This document shows, piece by piece, positions 33,446-45,292 of a DNA stretch of 64,000 nt. The position numbers and the translations under genes are program-made. Each line of letters opens with the position of its first letter. Position 1 is the stretch's first letter. The notes beneath the pieces were generated by a model. That model saw only the letters and a program-made list of their open reading frames with translations, was not told the DNA's origin and made no database searches. The stretch covers positions 27,738,501 through 27,802,500 of the forward strand of contig BSBM01000232.1 of the NCBI GenBank assembly GCA_027924585.1, in the 5' to 3' direction. The DNA is from Larix kaempferi. Lineage: Eukaryota > Streptophyta > Pinopsida > Pinales > Pinaceae.

Positions 33446-35480
33446 ACTTATGTGATAGGTGTGGATTCAAAAGTCTGGAACCTCATAAGATTGTCAAGGC
33501 TTCACAACTCGCTATATACCGCAGGGTCCAACAGTAAAACGCGACAAGGAGGATTGGGACCGTACCCTTTCCTGAATACCCGACTACTTGGATGACACAT
33601 GCGTAGTAATCTCCCTGAGTGCTGTTCTCGATGTATTGCTCTGCCAATACGGCCAAATGGATAGCTCAGTTGGTTTCAGGAATCTTAATGGTGTCTCCCA
33701 ATATACTCAAGTGGGAGCTCAAATTCGTAGTGGTGCTATCTAATGCACAACCGTACGACACGAGACCTTCCTATATACTACCAAGTACGTGAAACACCTT
33801 TTGATATACGCCAAGTACGTGAAGTGCCTTTCGATATACCCTAAGGTACGTGAAAGAGCCTTCGATATACTTGGTTGGTACGTGAAAGAGCTTCGATATA
33901 CTGGTTGGTACGTGGAAGACTACAATACCCCCGGAATACAATGCTGGCAAGTAACGACAACTGCCACGTTTTACGACGCCGGAATACATCTCTAACTTAA
34001 CACACAAGTTACTAAAATTTTTACCCTAGTTCTACCGTTAATTTTATCTAGACGGTTAGGTGAATGCATGAGGTGAGTACATAAATGTAAACAAAATGCA
34101 AGCCCAAACTACATGAAAAAAATGTACTTTTCTTTTGATGAAATCTATATACGGGAAGGAGAAATTTTTTTCCAAGTGGTTTTACCAAAACAACCAAATG
34201 CAACACAATCCCAAATCTACCAAATTTAACAATAAAAGTACTCTTTTCATTTTTTCCAAGTAAAACACAAAATTCCACAAGCATCAAAAATCAAATCTAA
34301 GAATTTTCTTTTGTCTTTTCGAATCAAAAGATGAAACTAAGTAATGAAAAGAGAGAACTTCTATCTAGAGCACACTAAATTTTCCAATTTCACTATGATA
34401 GCTTAAAAACATAAAAAAACAAAGATGCATATAATTTTTCAAGCATGGAATCACTTTTGCAAAAACTTGATCTCACTTGAATTTTTCAAGAAAATGAATG
34501 GCTCATAATTCCCGAAAAAGCACAAATGATTAACTTTTCCTTTCAAACTTTCCAAAAGACTTATAAATGATTTCCAATGCATGAACCAATTTCTAGGACA
34601 ATTTTCAAATGCACTTGAAAACGGTAAAAATGATGCACTTTGAATTTTTCAATGATATGCCAAGATTATAACTTGATAACAATAATGTTTTTTAAGTGGG
34701 AATGGATGGAAAGAGAGATTATTTGCATCACTCCAAACATTCTGAAATTATCAAGAAAATGACAAGCACTCATATGAACTAGAACACTCAAGACACTCAA
34801 CAAGCAACCGAATGTAATCAAAGCTAAATAACATGTGCGAAAGAGGTCTGGGATCAGATCCAATACAAAGATCAGATCAGGTGAGGAGAGGAGGGAATGC
34901 AAGGTCAAGTGGATGAAGGTGGGGGAGACCAAAGTGTCCACCACTACTGGAACTCAAACTTGTCCAAAATGGAACCCAAACCCACTCCAAATCAAACCAA
35001 ACAAAACCAAACACTAGCAATGCAACATCAAAAAGGTCTCCGACTAGAAGATACAGTGCAGAAGAGGTCTGTAAGGCAAACTAGAATCAAAAGTTGATGA
35101 GGAGAGAAACCAAGCACAAAAACTAGACTGCTCGTCGCAGTCTCTGGTCAGACTCAGAGCGACTGTCACAGGTGGAAAACAGGTGAACTGCGACAACGTC
35201 GCAGGTTGCAGAGCAGCAGACTGCGCCTGGTAGGGGAACGTCTCTCTAGATATATTACCCAGGTGCGACGGGCGGGATCCCTATTCAAGGATGAAAAGAT
35301 ATCCAAATGTGATCAACCAAAAGGCTTGACAAGCAAACATACAGACTCAAAGGAAGTCAACAGACTCTTCAATGAGAAGATTTGATGGTGAAATGGTTAA
35401 GGAGGAAAAAGAAATGGCTCATAAAGAAATAAGAGAAAAAGACTTTGAAACTGAAAAATTCAAACAATGCATTGTAACTT
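33446..35480 (-). other. Leader of element B
   Basis: About 2 kb without a gene between primer site and the first ORF. It matches the leader of element C (46296-48550), notably 33470-33600 against 46435-46560. It contains the short tandem array at 33760-33930 and tgcgac-rich boxes at 35120-35280. Packaging and dimerisation signals would be expected here (inference). Confidence 0.7.
33760..33935 (-). repeat. Short tandem repeat in the leader of element B
   Basis: Five to six units of 30-37 bp, each with gatatac followed by a gtacgtg box (plus-strand sense). The corresponding array in element C lies at 46660-46860. Confidence 0.85.
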
Positions 35481-35496
35481 TCCAGTATGGTCGCCA
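35481..35496 (-). promoter_or_regulatory. Primer binding site of element B
   Basis: The minus strand reads tggcgaccatactgga four bases after the LTR. The same 15-mer is present in element C. It differs from the initiator-Met site of A and G and resembles the TGGCGAC-type site attributed to tRNA-Arg in Ogre elements. Confidence 0.75.
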
Positions 35497-35500
35497 AACT

Positions 35501-36389
35501 TGTCACCAGACAATCTACCAAAATCGGACTTAAGGCGTGATCTCCCTAGCTCAACGTAAGTCTATAACAAGTGAGACAGAATATGAAACTGCTTTCCTAG
35601 ATCTAGTTAAAGATCGAGTGATTAGATGTCTTACCTATAGCTTGTAGATCTTTCTCCTTGATGTTGTTCCAAGCTCCACGGTCGTCAGATATCAGCTGCA
35701 AGACCTGTCAAGACATACAAAACAATACAAACAAGTAAAATGCATCTAAATAGTAACAGATCTAAGTAAACGGTTAAGCAAGTAAACTACACAAAACATC
35801 ATTAACACAACAATATTTGGTGGAAAGAGTTTATATTACTGTATTAAAAGAGGGAAGTACAAAAGAGTGATGATCACAACCAAAGCTTAACGTCGCAATC
35901 CTCCTCCAACAAGCCAATGCCATAGCCTCCAAAGGAAGTATAGGTCTCCTAAGAGATGAGTAGATATCTCCTAAGCTAATTTCATCAGCATGCAAGTGCT
36001 ATAGACTTCCTCACTTTGGAATGGGAATGAGATTCATATATATAGGACTTAGAGGATATGGTAGGTTGAGATATAGTGGGAGAGGGTTAAGGGATCCTCC
36101 CAAAGGGATAGGGAACCGAATTCCAGCTCCCCTATAGGTTAGAGATAGAGATCCACATCACACACCTTCGAGAATGATCTCAAAGAGGCCCTTTTATCCA
36201 TTTGACTGACATCGTCTCAGGATGCATGAGGGTGACCTGCGACGTCGCAGGTTGCACAAAGGTGACTTGCGGCGACCTCACTAAACCAAATAGAAATAGG
36301 TCAATATATCTTCTAAGTTGATAACTTAGTCAAAGGAACTTCAAAAATGTTTACACTGAGTATTATGATGGGAATATGTAGGTGTAACA
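35501..36389 (-). repeat. 5' LTR of element B
   Basis: 889 bp, equal to the 900-bp 3' LTR minus an 11-base deletion near 36140. It contains the perfect palindrome acctgcgacgtcgcaggt at 36235-36252 and the same TATA box near 36038. Confidence 0.92.
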
Positions 36390-36394
36390 GAAAC

Positions 36395-37020
36395 CTCCTG
36401 TAAGACCATCCTATCGGGAATAATGCAGGGAAACAGATGAATGGAACCCCCCCCAGATTCTGATATATGAACCCAATGTACCAATCTCCCATAGATGATA
36501 CTAAGTGCTTGGCATCTTCTGAAATACGTGGGGCACTGGTTTTGTAAATGAAAAAAATATACAACACTAAATAAGTTGTCATAGATGTCATAAATGTGAG
36601 CCTTATAATTGTCTTCCCACAGAAAAAAGCAATAGATATGAATTGAGGGAAGTTGGTTGGTCCACTGCCAATTCATAGATGGGAATGTAAATGATGAACA
36701 CATTATATCAAACATATAATCCAATAGATAAAATTTGGGCTTCTTTGTGGGAGGAGCCTTCACATCGTGGATGATGGCATCCTTCATGGTAACAAAAAAA
36801 TTTGTGGCCAATTGAACACATCCCCAATGGTGACAACATGATGCATCAATGGAGTCCATTCCAGTTTAAAAAGACAACAATTGGCTAACCCATACAATCT
36901 ACATAACATGTGAGCAAGTAGTTTATAGTGTTGTATGAAGAAATAGACAGGATATTGATTATTTTGTTTGCCAACAAATTTGTTGTGGTTGGAAAACCAG
37001 TTTTTGATCAACAATTATGG
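36395..37020 (-). pseudogene. Copy D of the unrecognised protein family, upstream part
   Basis: Two overlapping minus-strand open segments (36784-37014 and 36395-36859) give one protein after a frameshift near 36790-36850. Segments align clearly with copy E: HMLCRLYGLANCCLFKLEW with E AMLCRFDGLPNCTFFKAKW, CSSFTFPSMNWQW with CSSFHFATMGWKW, VHIYC/FLWEDNY with VHIYC/TLWEDNY, and IIPDRMVLQEV with IVPDRMVIEEI. The protein is cut at 36394 by element B and continues at 18327. Further upstream (to about 37200) the frame stays partly open but I cannot align it. The family function is unknown. Confidence 0.75.
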
Positions 37021-37977
37021 CTCATAGAGGGTTGTTGATAGGCCCAAACTAATCAGGTATGGAACTTCCAAACATAAGGGAGAATCAACCTTAGCCAAGG
37101 ATGTCAAGTGACTCCACTCAAGAGTTACCCTAGTCCCCATTCGTTTGGGATTGTTGACCTCAACAGATATTAGGCCACCATTGGCACTCTATGATTGAAT
37201 ATACAATTTATACCTCAAGAGAGAAACCTAAATAAAATTGTTAGTTCTAAATAAGACAAATTAGTTAATAGTAGAAAGAAAACAAGTAAGAGAAACTAGT
37301 TAGTTCAACTATTAATATGTTAAGAATAGATAAATATATTCATAACAATTGCACTAATAATTCTGGCGTTTATCAGTCTGAAAAATGACAATTTGATCAG
37401 GTCAATAAGCAGTTGCTTTAGCAAAACAAAGATAATCACAATTACTCAGTTTTGTTAAATTTAATATAACTGTAATTATTTTGATTAAGTTGATATTCCA
37501 ATTAATAAATTATCTAAAAAATACTAAAGGTAAATTTCCAGTTATAGAGTATTAATAAGAACATGAGAACAGAGAAAAATATTTCCTGTGAAATTGTCTT
37601 TCACATGAATAATAAATGAAAAACCACATCAATTCATATGTCAGTAGATCTGTAACTTAAGAAAAATAACCAATGAAAGAAAAAGAAATAAGGCACCAAA
37701 TAATCATCAAGAAAACTTGATCAACTAATTACCGACATACGGCAAGATAAAAGAAAATGATTGTATTTATTAGAGTCTGCAAAATATTACAAAATCCTTG
37801 TTACAACAGAATACTCTTGTCTCTTCTTCTTGGCGGTTCCCCCTTATTACATAAGATTTATTCTTCTTAAATAATAATTACAAATTGTTGAAAGAATATC
37901 TTATCCCATGAAATAAGGGTCATACAAAGATCCATGCTAATATTGATCTAGGGTAGCCTTCCACTTGGAAAATACAT
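37021..37977. other. Spacer between copies D and E
   Basis: No confident coding. The part near 37750-37977 would be the 3' untranslated end of copy E; an AATAAA signal on the minus strand lies at 37766-37771. Possible upstream residues of D reach to about 37200. Confidence 0.5.
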
Positions 37978-40931
37978 CTAAAAAAAATCTATATCATGGT
38001 ATTTTGCATGTTCCAATTGTAACTGAGATTTACATAGAAAATCCTCAACCTCCTTTCTCCCGACTTTGCTCCAATATTGAAAAAATGCGTTAACCTTCAA
38101 TCCCAAAGAAGTCGGAAACTCAATCAATTCTTTGATGTATTTGAGATTAATTTGTTTCAGCTGCTCGATATGTTCCTTGGATTGTGCATACCTTTTCTCC
38201 ACCTCATCAATCATGAGTTTTGTTGGCAATGCATCAGATAATTGATCCATGAAAATAAACATAAGTTTCTCCAGCAAACCATCTGAAGCAAACCATATTC
38301 TTCTACAGGACTTTTTTCCTTCATCAATGGTGGATTCAACCACTTCACAAATGTTTTCCCAAGACTGAATAGAAATGTGAATCCTTCTAATTTTGACATT
38401 ATCAAAAAATGTGATTCCTTCTGGTTTGTCTTTAATAAACCTCGTCCAATCTAGAACTTCATCATATGAATTAGAAGCAACTTTCCTGTTCTGAATATGA
38501 TCGTACATAGTGTTAGATTGATTCTATAATGCACTAAAATCATCTTGGATCTGGTTTAGTCCTTCAAATAACTCAACAAGAATTTTGTTATAATCATCAT
38601 TGATTCTGAATGAAAATTATTTGAACTCATCTTCTGTTAAATTAGAAAATGAAGAACTAACAGTTTGAACTTGAACCCATTGAAGCTACTGTTTCAATGT
38701 TTGCAATTCTTTGGAACACGTGTTAGCTTCTTCATTAACCATTTGCACTTGTTTATTTAAATCTTCATTCTCCTGCTTCAAATCCTGCATTTAAGAATCA
38801 TATTGAGCTTGCATTTATTGCAAGTGAGTTTGGTATGGTGTTCCAAATCATTTTTCTCTTTTTGCAAATCCTGTATCTTGGATTCTATTTCATTAATTTC
38901 CTTATTGAGTGAGGTAACTATGTCAAATTTAGCCCCAACAAAGGATCGCATGGCAGCTGTTCTCTACACATCTTCTCTCTTGATCTCCATGGATTCCATT
39001 TTCCAAATGATTTGGTTAGGAACAGTGCCTTAAACAACTGTTCCTTCCCTGGACCTTTTAGATCCTCTCTTAACAACTTCTTGCTTAGTTCTGCTCCAAA
39101 AATAATCATCAAGAGACACAACAACATCTTCCCCGAAATCTACCACAACCTCAGTAGTGGAAGAAGGTAGGTCGAAAACAGTGTCTAAGGGAACTAATTG
39201 AGAATTAACTAGATTGGAATCGGGGAAAACCAATTGAGTGGATTGGGTGAAATTGGTGAGATTTGTATAACTGAAGAAGAACATGTAGATATCATTGGTT
39301 GAGTAATGGTGATGACAGGAAGGGACATGGTTTGTGTTTCACCAGTAATCAAGATAATCTCAACTGGGATGGTTTGTTGAGTTGGCTGAATGGTTGTAGA
39401 AATAACAGAAGTAGGCAACTCTTGTGTAGAAATGTTGGTCTAGGAAATGATGGAGGTGGTTAAAGTAAGATCACTAATAAGAGGGAAGAAATAAGTGGTT
39501 AAAGGTAAGGGTATGGTAGAGGTAAGAAATTATTCATCCAAGTCACTTTCATAACCTTGAGATAGACCTATCTGTAAATTGGATTTTTCCTTCTTATGCC
39601 TCTTGAAAGAAGGTGATTTGGTTTTAGTCGGGATTGAGGAAGATGAGGTGATCAGGACCAATGTCCTGTTTCTCAGATCTTCTGCAGTCTTGATCAATGC
39701 ATTCAAATTATCAATAGGTTGACATACATGAGGTACTTCAACCACCTTCTTACCTTTCTGATCTTCTTGTGAATGGGTGAGAAGCAGTGGCACCTTGGAT
39801 TTCTATGCTTTAGCAGCTTGAGCTTCTTTTTGAGCTATTTCTTCATCAGATAACTTTAGTTTTCTATCTTGTAAAACCTTAAGTTTAAATTCTTGCTGAA
39901 TCTGGTGAAGGAATCCTTTCTCATCTGAAGTTGCTTCCCTGTTCAATACATTTTGAAAGGATATGGATCCTTGATAAATAAAATCATTTGGTTTTGTTTC
40001 ATGAGTATAATTACTCTTTAAATGAGCCTGTGAAAAATGGCCTGCCAAAAATGACTTAGGGTCATGCATCCTTTTAGGTGCTTCTCCCAGCTTCAAAGTT
40101 GTAATTCTCTTCCCAAGTAGACTGACATGTGTATAAATTTGTATCACTAAGGGTTCGAGGGAGAGGGGAAAATTTGGCAAAGATTTCCTTTTTGATACAC
40201 TACACTGATGATAAATTTCTTCAATCATAGTTTGGTAGGAAATTTCCTCGATAACCATCCTGTCAGGTACTATCCTGGGAAGTAAACGCACTGATCTTCC
40301 ACCCCAAATTATGATATAGGAAAAATACTCTCCCACATACAAATCTCCCATGGTGGCAATCAAATATTTAGACTGTAGTGAAAACCTGGGAGTGTCCTCT
40401 TTGAAGATCATATAGTGGATATAGCCAAAGAACTGGTCACACATATCATATATGAAGGGAACATAATTGTCCTCCCATAATGTTGAACAATAAATATGCA
40501 CCTGTGGTCCTTTCTTTTTCCATTTCCAACCCATGGTAGCGAAATGAAAAGATGAGCAGAAAACATCCATCACATACCCTGAAAGATAGAATACGGGTTT
40601 CCTTGAGGCAGGTTTTTTCTTGTTCTTTTCAATGGTATCCGGCCTCAACACTATCGACAATATCTGATCCCAATTGAAAGACTGTCCAATAGTGAGTATG
40701 TGGTACACTACATGTGCCCATTTTGCTTTAAAGAAGGTACAATTGGGTAACCCATCAAACCTACATAACATGGCTTCCAACAAGGAAAATGGTTCCCTAA
40801 ACCAAGAAAATGGGTAGTGCCTATCGGGTTTAGGAACAAACATGGTAGGGTTTTCCATCCATGATTTTAACATTTCATCGAAATCAAACTAACTTGTAGA
40901 GGAAGCGAGGAATTGCTTCGAGATAAGTTGT
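37978..40931 (-). pseudogene. Copy E of the unrecognised protein family, middle and C-terminal part
   Basis: The longest copy. Codons 39803-40873 are open (356 residues) and hold the family core: AMLCRFDGLPNCTFFKAKW, VFYLSGYVMDVFCSSFHF, VHIYCSTLWEDNY, YLIATMGDLYVG and PRIVPDRMVIEEI. Below come a basic, charged region (39530-39793), a Thr/Ser/Pro-rich linker (39209-39418), a heptad-like charged stretch (38800-38950) and a C-terminal Lys/Glu-rich segment ending FDIDFF-like at 37978. At least two frameshifts (near 39280 and 38500-38900) and several stops occur. The N-terminus lies beyond element C at 49479-49852. Total estimate is about 1,100 residues. No catalytic motif was recognised; a structural or transposon-associated protein is possible. 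Confidence 0.72.
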
Positions 40932-41831
40932 TGTTATCGGACAATCCACTCGAGCGGACGTGAGTAGGATCTCCCTAGCTCAAAGTGAGTCTAGAACAAA
41001 TAGAATAGACTACCAATGCATTTCCTAGATCTACTTAAGGATCAAGTACTAGATGTCTTACCTTTTTACTACGCAATAATTTCTCATGAATGCTGCTCCA
41101 CGTCCCACGGTCGTCAGATCTTAGCTGCAAGACCTGTAAAGACAAAGAAACAAGAGAAACCAGTAAAAGACATATATACAATAAGCGATATAAGTAAACA
41201 GTTAAGCAGGTAAACTACTCAATACCATTGCACACATGAACAATATTGGTGGAAATCATTTGTATTAGTGTAAATAGAGGAGTACATGATAGAGATATAG
41301 AACCACAACCAAGGCTTAACGCTGTAGCCCTTCTTCGACGAAGCCAATTGCCATATCCTTCCAAGGAAGTATGAGTTCTCCAATAGGTGAATGGAGGCGT
41401 CTAAAGAGTGATTTCACCAGCATGCAGATTCCATAGTCTTCCTCCCTTTGGGATGGGAGTGAGCTTCACTTATATAGGACTAAGTGGATAGGGTATGGAT
41501 AGGATAGGTTGAGATATGGTAGGAGAGAGATAGGGGATCCTCCCAAAGAGTTAGGGGTTGAGTACCAACTCCCCTAGAGGTCAGGGATAAGCCCCTAAAT
41601 GAGCAAGTTTCGAGAAGGAGCTCGAATAAGATATTTTTTCCCATTAACTAACCTCATCGCACCTTGCAGTGGAGCAAACTCTGATGTCGCATGTTGCTAG
41701 TGTGCAACTTGCGACGACCCTTCAAAACCTAGCACAACTGAGCACAAATCCTCCCAGGATGATTATTTAGTCCAAGTATCTTCAGGGGTGTATACACTGA
41801 ATCTTATGATGAGTATATTTTGGGTGTAACA
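40932..41831 (-). repeat. 3' LTR of element C
   Basis: 900 bp, minus strand TGTTACACCCAAAATATACT...GATTGTCCGATAACA. A TATA box (ctatataag) lies near 41472-41480 on the minus strand. Very similar to 48574-49473. Confidence 0.93.
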
Positions 41832-41845
41832 GAATGCCCCCCAAA
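41832..41845 (-). promoter_or_regulatory. Polypurine tract of element C
   Basis: The minus strand tttggggggcattc directly precedes the LTR. Confidence 0.85.
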
Positions 41846-43535
41846 GCATGAAGCTATTGAAGATAGATAGGTGAAGTGCTTTGATAGAAGTAATGGCAAT
41901 AGACTCGTCGGACGAAGGACACTACTGTAGTACAACTGACTCTGAACTGACAATCTCATTTGAAGTACAACATGGCTACCGACCAATACATTGCAGATCC
42001 ATGGTAGTAAAGACCGACTGAACACAATCATGGCTACTAGACACAAGCATAGATCCATGATGAGATGATAACACAGCCACGGCCAATACAAAAGTGGATC
42101 CATGTGATATAACTCAATCCAAACTCTATCGCAACCTGGGTAAAACATGACTCCCGAGGGTCTTCAAGCTGAACTTGCAATGATACGAATCTATCCATGT
42201 GATTACAAATGTCTTGACGTCGAACATGGTAGAAACCACTTGATTACAGGCCATTGATGTAAACCGTTAACAAGTGTGAGGGAGATCACCATTGATGTCA
42301 ATGATTCCGAAGGTATCACAGTACATATCATCAAGCGTGAGTAAATGAGTTCAAGTCGAACGCAAGATGAAATCTTTCAATCAAGAGTCAAATGACGTAA
42401 ACTCATGATGAAAGCGAGGTAACCTGCCATTGAGGCATGCAGGGCCAAGGTACTTGATTGGTTTCTAGATTCAATCCTCGGATGATGTGTTGAAGTCGAC
42501 AAGGATGAATTCGTCGAAGGAAAGCCATGATGAATCCCCCATCGATCGACACGAAACACGACAAAAAATGTATAGGGTAGATCGGATGGTACAGTAACAT
42601 GCAAGAACGACTCAGAGTAGACCGACATGATGGTGGGTGTATTGACTACAAATGATAAATGATAGACATATTCTTGAACATGGGCATGGCATGACTTGGC
42701 AGTATTGACATGACGAGTGCGACACAAATTCTCAAAGCTACTGATGATGGAAGCTTTTCTTTGAATGACTAAAAGGAGCAACAAGACTCAGGAAATAAGT
42801 GGAACTCGAAGACAAAATGATGATCCAAGTGCTGTATGCAAATGCAGATGAGTGCCATGTTCAAGAACGACTACATACTACCACTAATAAGGTATGTAAC
42901 AAAAACACTTTCCTTTTCCCCCATCATGAATGATGAGTGCCTCATGTGTTTTTACGAGTTTGATGAGGGTAACCAGATGCTCGGTATAGCTCATCTCATA
43001 AATGAGTCCAATCCCAAATATTTTCCAAACCTAGGATAGGAGGGGTTCATCCCATGATGGGCCCTTCAATGTGAAAATTTTAACGAGTCCATAGAAGGTA
43101 AACTTGGTCGTCATTTCATGTTTAGAGAGTCTGAAAAGAACTAAAGAAGACTCCAACGGTCCTTTTTCGTTAAAGTTAGCCTCATCGCCCGAAAAAGGGT
43201 AAAACAACGCGAGAGAGGACTCTTCCAGTCATGATTGGCTAGAGTATACCTTTTTCGTAAGTAGTGCCCCCCCTGGTCCGAAAAAGGGGTAAACTATCAC
43301 CAAGAAGACGACCATTCAAATCCTTTTACAAGCGTGAACGCGACAAGTTCGCTTGGCCATATTTTCCTATTTTAGGAGTCTGAAAAGAGCTTAAAAAGGA
43401 CTCCATGAACAACTTTGTCATGGTTGGTGACCGAGTACGACAAAGGAAAAAAGTAAACTCGACACAGTTCCTTTTCCGTAAATAGTCTAGCAAGGCCGGA
43501 TAAAGTGATAAACCTATACTCGTTAGACACACCTT
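41846..43535 (-). other. Non-coding tail of element C shared with B
   Basis: Aligns with 19243-19918 and 21685-22750 of B, giving the empty-site view of solo LTR I. No gene on either strand; the 42377-42784 open frame is not conserved as protein. Confidence 0.75.
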
Positions 43536-44790
43536 TTTACTCAATTTTTTAACGAGCACGACAATGATATCAAAATCACTCAGAATCTTTTTCATGTTTG
43601 AACAAGAGCACAAAAAAGTAAAAACTAAGCTCAAACCACTTTTCATGTTTCAACCAGAGCATGAAGAAAGTGAAAAATAAGCTCAACTACTATCTTACTG
43701 TTTTTAACGAGCTCGAAGATAGGTTGGAAGAATGCTCATAATGTCTGCTTCATTTTTTAACGAGCTTGTAACAGAAAATGAACTATGCTCAGGATAATGC
43801 CTAGTGGCAGGTTTCTTCCCAACATGATGGAAAGTTTTTCCACCAGCACAAGAAACTAACGGCTTACTTCTAGTATGATTTCTAGAGGTAATGTTTCATT
43901 TTTTAATGAGCTCAAAAACTAAAAAGGAAAGTATGCTCGAAAAAGTTCCCATTGGTGGACTCTTCCCCCAACATGGTATCTATAGGTTGGTACATGCCCC
44001 CAGCATGATTGCTAGAAGTAAGTGACTTAGCTCCAACATGGTGTGGAGAGGCAATCGAGTTGAATTCAATGTAACTTTCAGAGGTTGAAGACGTGGCCCC
44101 AAGCTTCATTTCATTCGCCTATGCTACCCCTTAGGCGGATGAAAAGAAGGTTCAGGTACTAATTCTACGAGAAGAATCGACTCAAAGGGAAATGATATGT
44201 TTCATTTTTTAACAAGCTTGACATAGGAATAGAACTCTGCTCAAAATACTTGTTTCATTTTTTAAAGAGCTTGACATAGAAAGGGAACTATGCTCATAGG
44301 TTAAGGCCCATTGACGGGTTCCTTCCCAACATGATGCCTAAAGGTTGGAAAATGCCCCTAGCATGATTGTTAGCAGCTTAACATGGTAGTGTTCCCTCAA
44401 CATGATTGTTGACAGTATGACATGTGGCATGCCCCCCAAGCTTCATTTCATCTAAAAATGATTCTTGCTAACCCAACTACCAATCTGGATACTAATATGA
44501 AAATGTTCACCAAGGGGGGGAAAACGAGAATCAGATAAAATGAAGGTTCCAATTCTAACCCTAGCGAGAGACTCGAACCGATGGGAGGGAGATCTATTTA
44601 ATTTTTACACAAGCTTGAAATAGACAATAGCTATGCTTGATGGGGCCCATCTTATTTTTTAACGAGCTTGAAATAGAATAAAACTATGCTCCAGTGGATG
44701 GTTTCATTTTTATGCAAGCTTGAAACCAAAGGTAAACTATGATAGAGTGGTCAGTTTCATTTTTTAACGAGCTTGAAACATAACATAAAT
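43536..44790 (-). repeat. Degenerate tandem repeat in the tail of element C
   Basis: At least ten boxes of the form cattttttaacgagcttg recur near 43545, 43702, 43752, 43893, 44203, 44255, 44602, 44653, 44710 and 44758, most followed within 15-40 bases by aactatgctc. Spacing is 50-310 bp. A few related boxes occur in B near 22590-22690, so C has expanded the array in the place where B carries its pol and antisense genes. Confidence 0.8.
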
Positions 44791-44810
44791 CGTGCTCGTA
44801 CCCCCCATCC

Positions 44811-45292
44811 TCAGGGGGAAGAAACCATTAAAATATGCAGAACATTCAGGGAAGTCTGATGACTAGGAGTCATATTATGAGTGGGTGTCACATAGGAAAG
44901 CTGATCAACAGTCACAATATTCCCCTCATAGGGAAAATACATCACTCGAAAGAGTGTGGACACTACGGCTCTCATAGCATAGACATAATCACGTCCAAGG
45001 AGTAAATTGAAATCTAAAGGACCTTGGACAACCATGACATCAATATAAATTGTTTTACCTCTCAATGTGATAGGTAACTGCGGGAGAATCCCTAAAGGTC
45101 CGGTAGGCCTTCTATTAAAAGCCAAAATCTGGTCAGTTACTGGCACAAGCTGAGGAGAACCTATAGCTTTCCAAGCAGTTGAGGATAAAATACTAACAGA
45201 AGCTCCTTCATCAACTATCGTACAAAGTATTTCTTTATCGGAAACTCCTAAAGATATTTGAAAAGGAATACTCGAAGGAAGATGAGATTCTG
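44811..45292 (-). pseudogene. Protease remnant of element C
   Basis: The active-site string IVDEGASVSILS reads near 45200-45235 on the minus strand, in the same order as in B. The open segment 44811-45146 carries PLDFNLLLGRDYVYAMRAV, matching PLDYNLLLGRNWFYAM of B, then YEGNIVTVDQLSYV. Stops lie between about 45150 and 45290. After the protease the element has no polymerase. Confidence 0.82.

Larger units (their letters stand above)
18328..36389 (-). mobile_element. Element B: Tat/Ogre-like Ty3 retrotransposon of 18.1 kb with target duplication
   Basis: Minus-strand element bounded by LTRs at 35501-36389 (5') and 18328-19227 (3'), with identical gaaac duplications at 18323-18327 and 36390-36394. 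Order in its own direction: LTR, primer site, 2-kb leader, small upstream ORF, gag with Gly/Pro-rich tract, zinc knuckle, protease, RT, RNase H, integrase, second RNase H, antisense plant-mobile-domain gene, non-coding tail, polypurine tract, LTR. The post-integrase RNase H, upstream ORF and great length are features described for the plant Tat/Ogre lineage. The LTRs differ at about 5% of sites in the first 240 bases compared by eye. Two solo LTRs (I and L) have landed inside it. It is decayed. Confidence 0.93.

Noticed and set aside
36313-36591. Minus-strand frame running from copy D into the LTR of element B
   Set aside because: The downstream residues are LTR sequence; the real protein continues at 18327 on the other side of B.
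42377-42784. 135-codon minus-strand frame in the tail of element C
   Set aside because: The matching tail of element B does not keep this frame as a protein, so it is not conserved coding.
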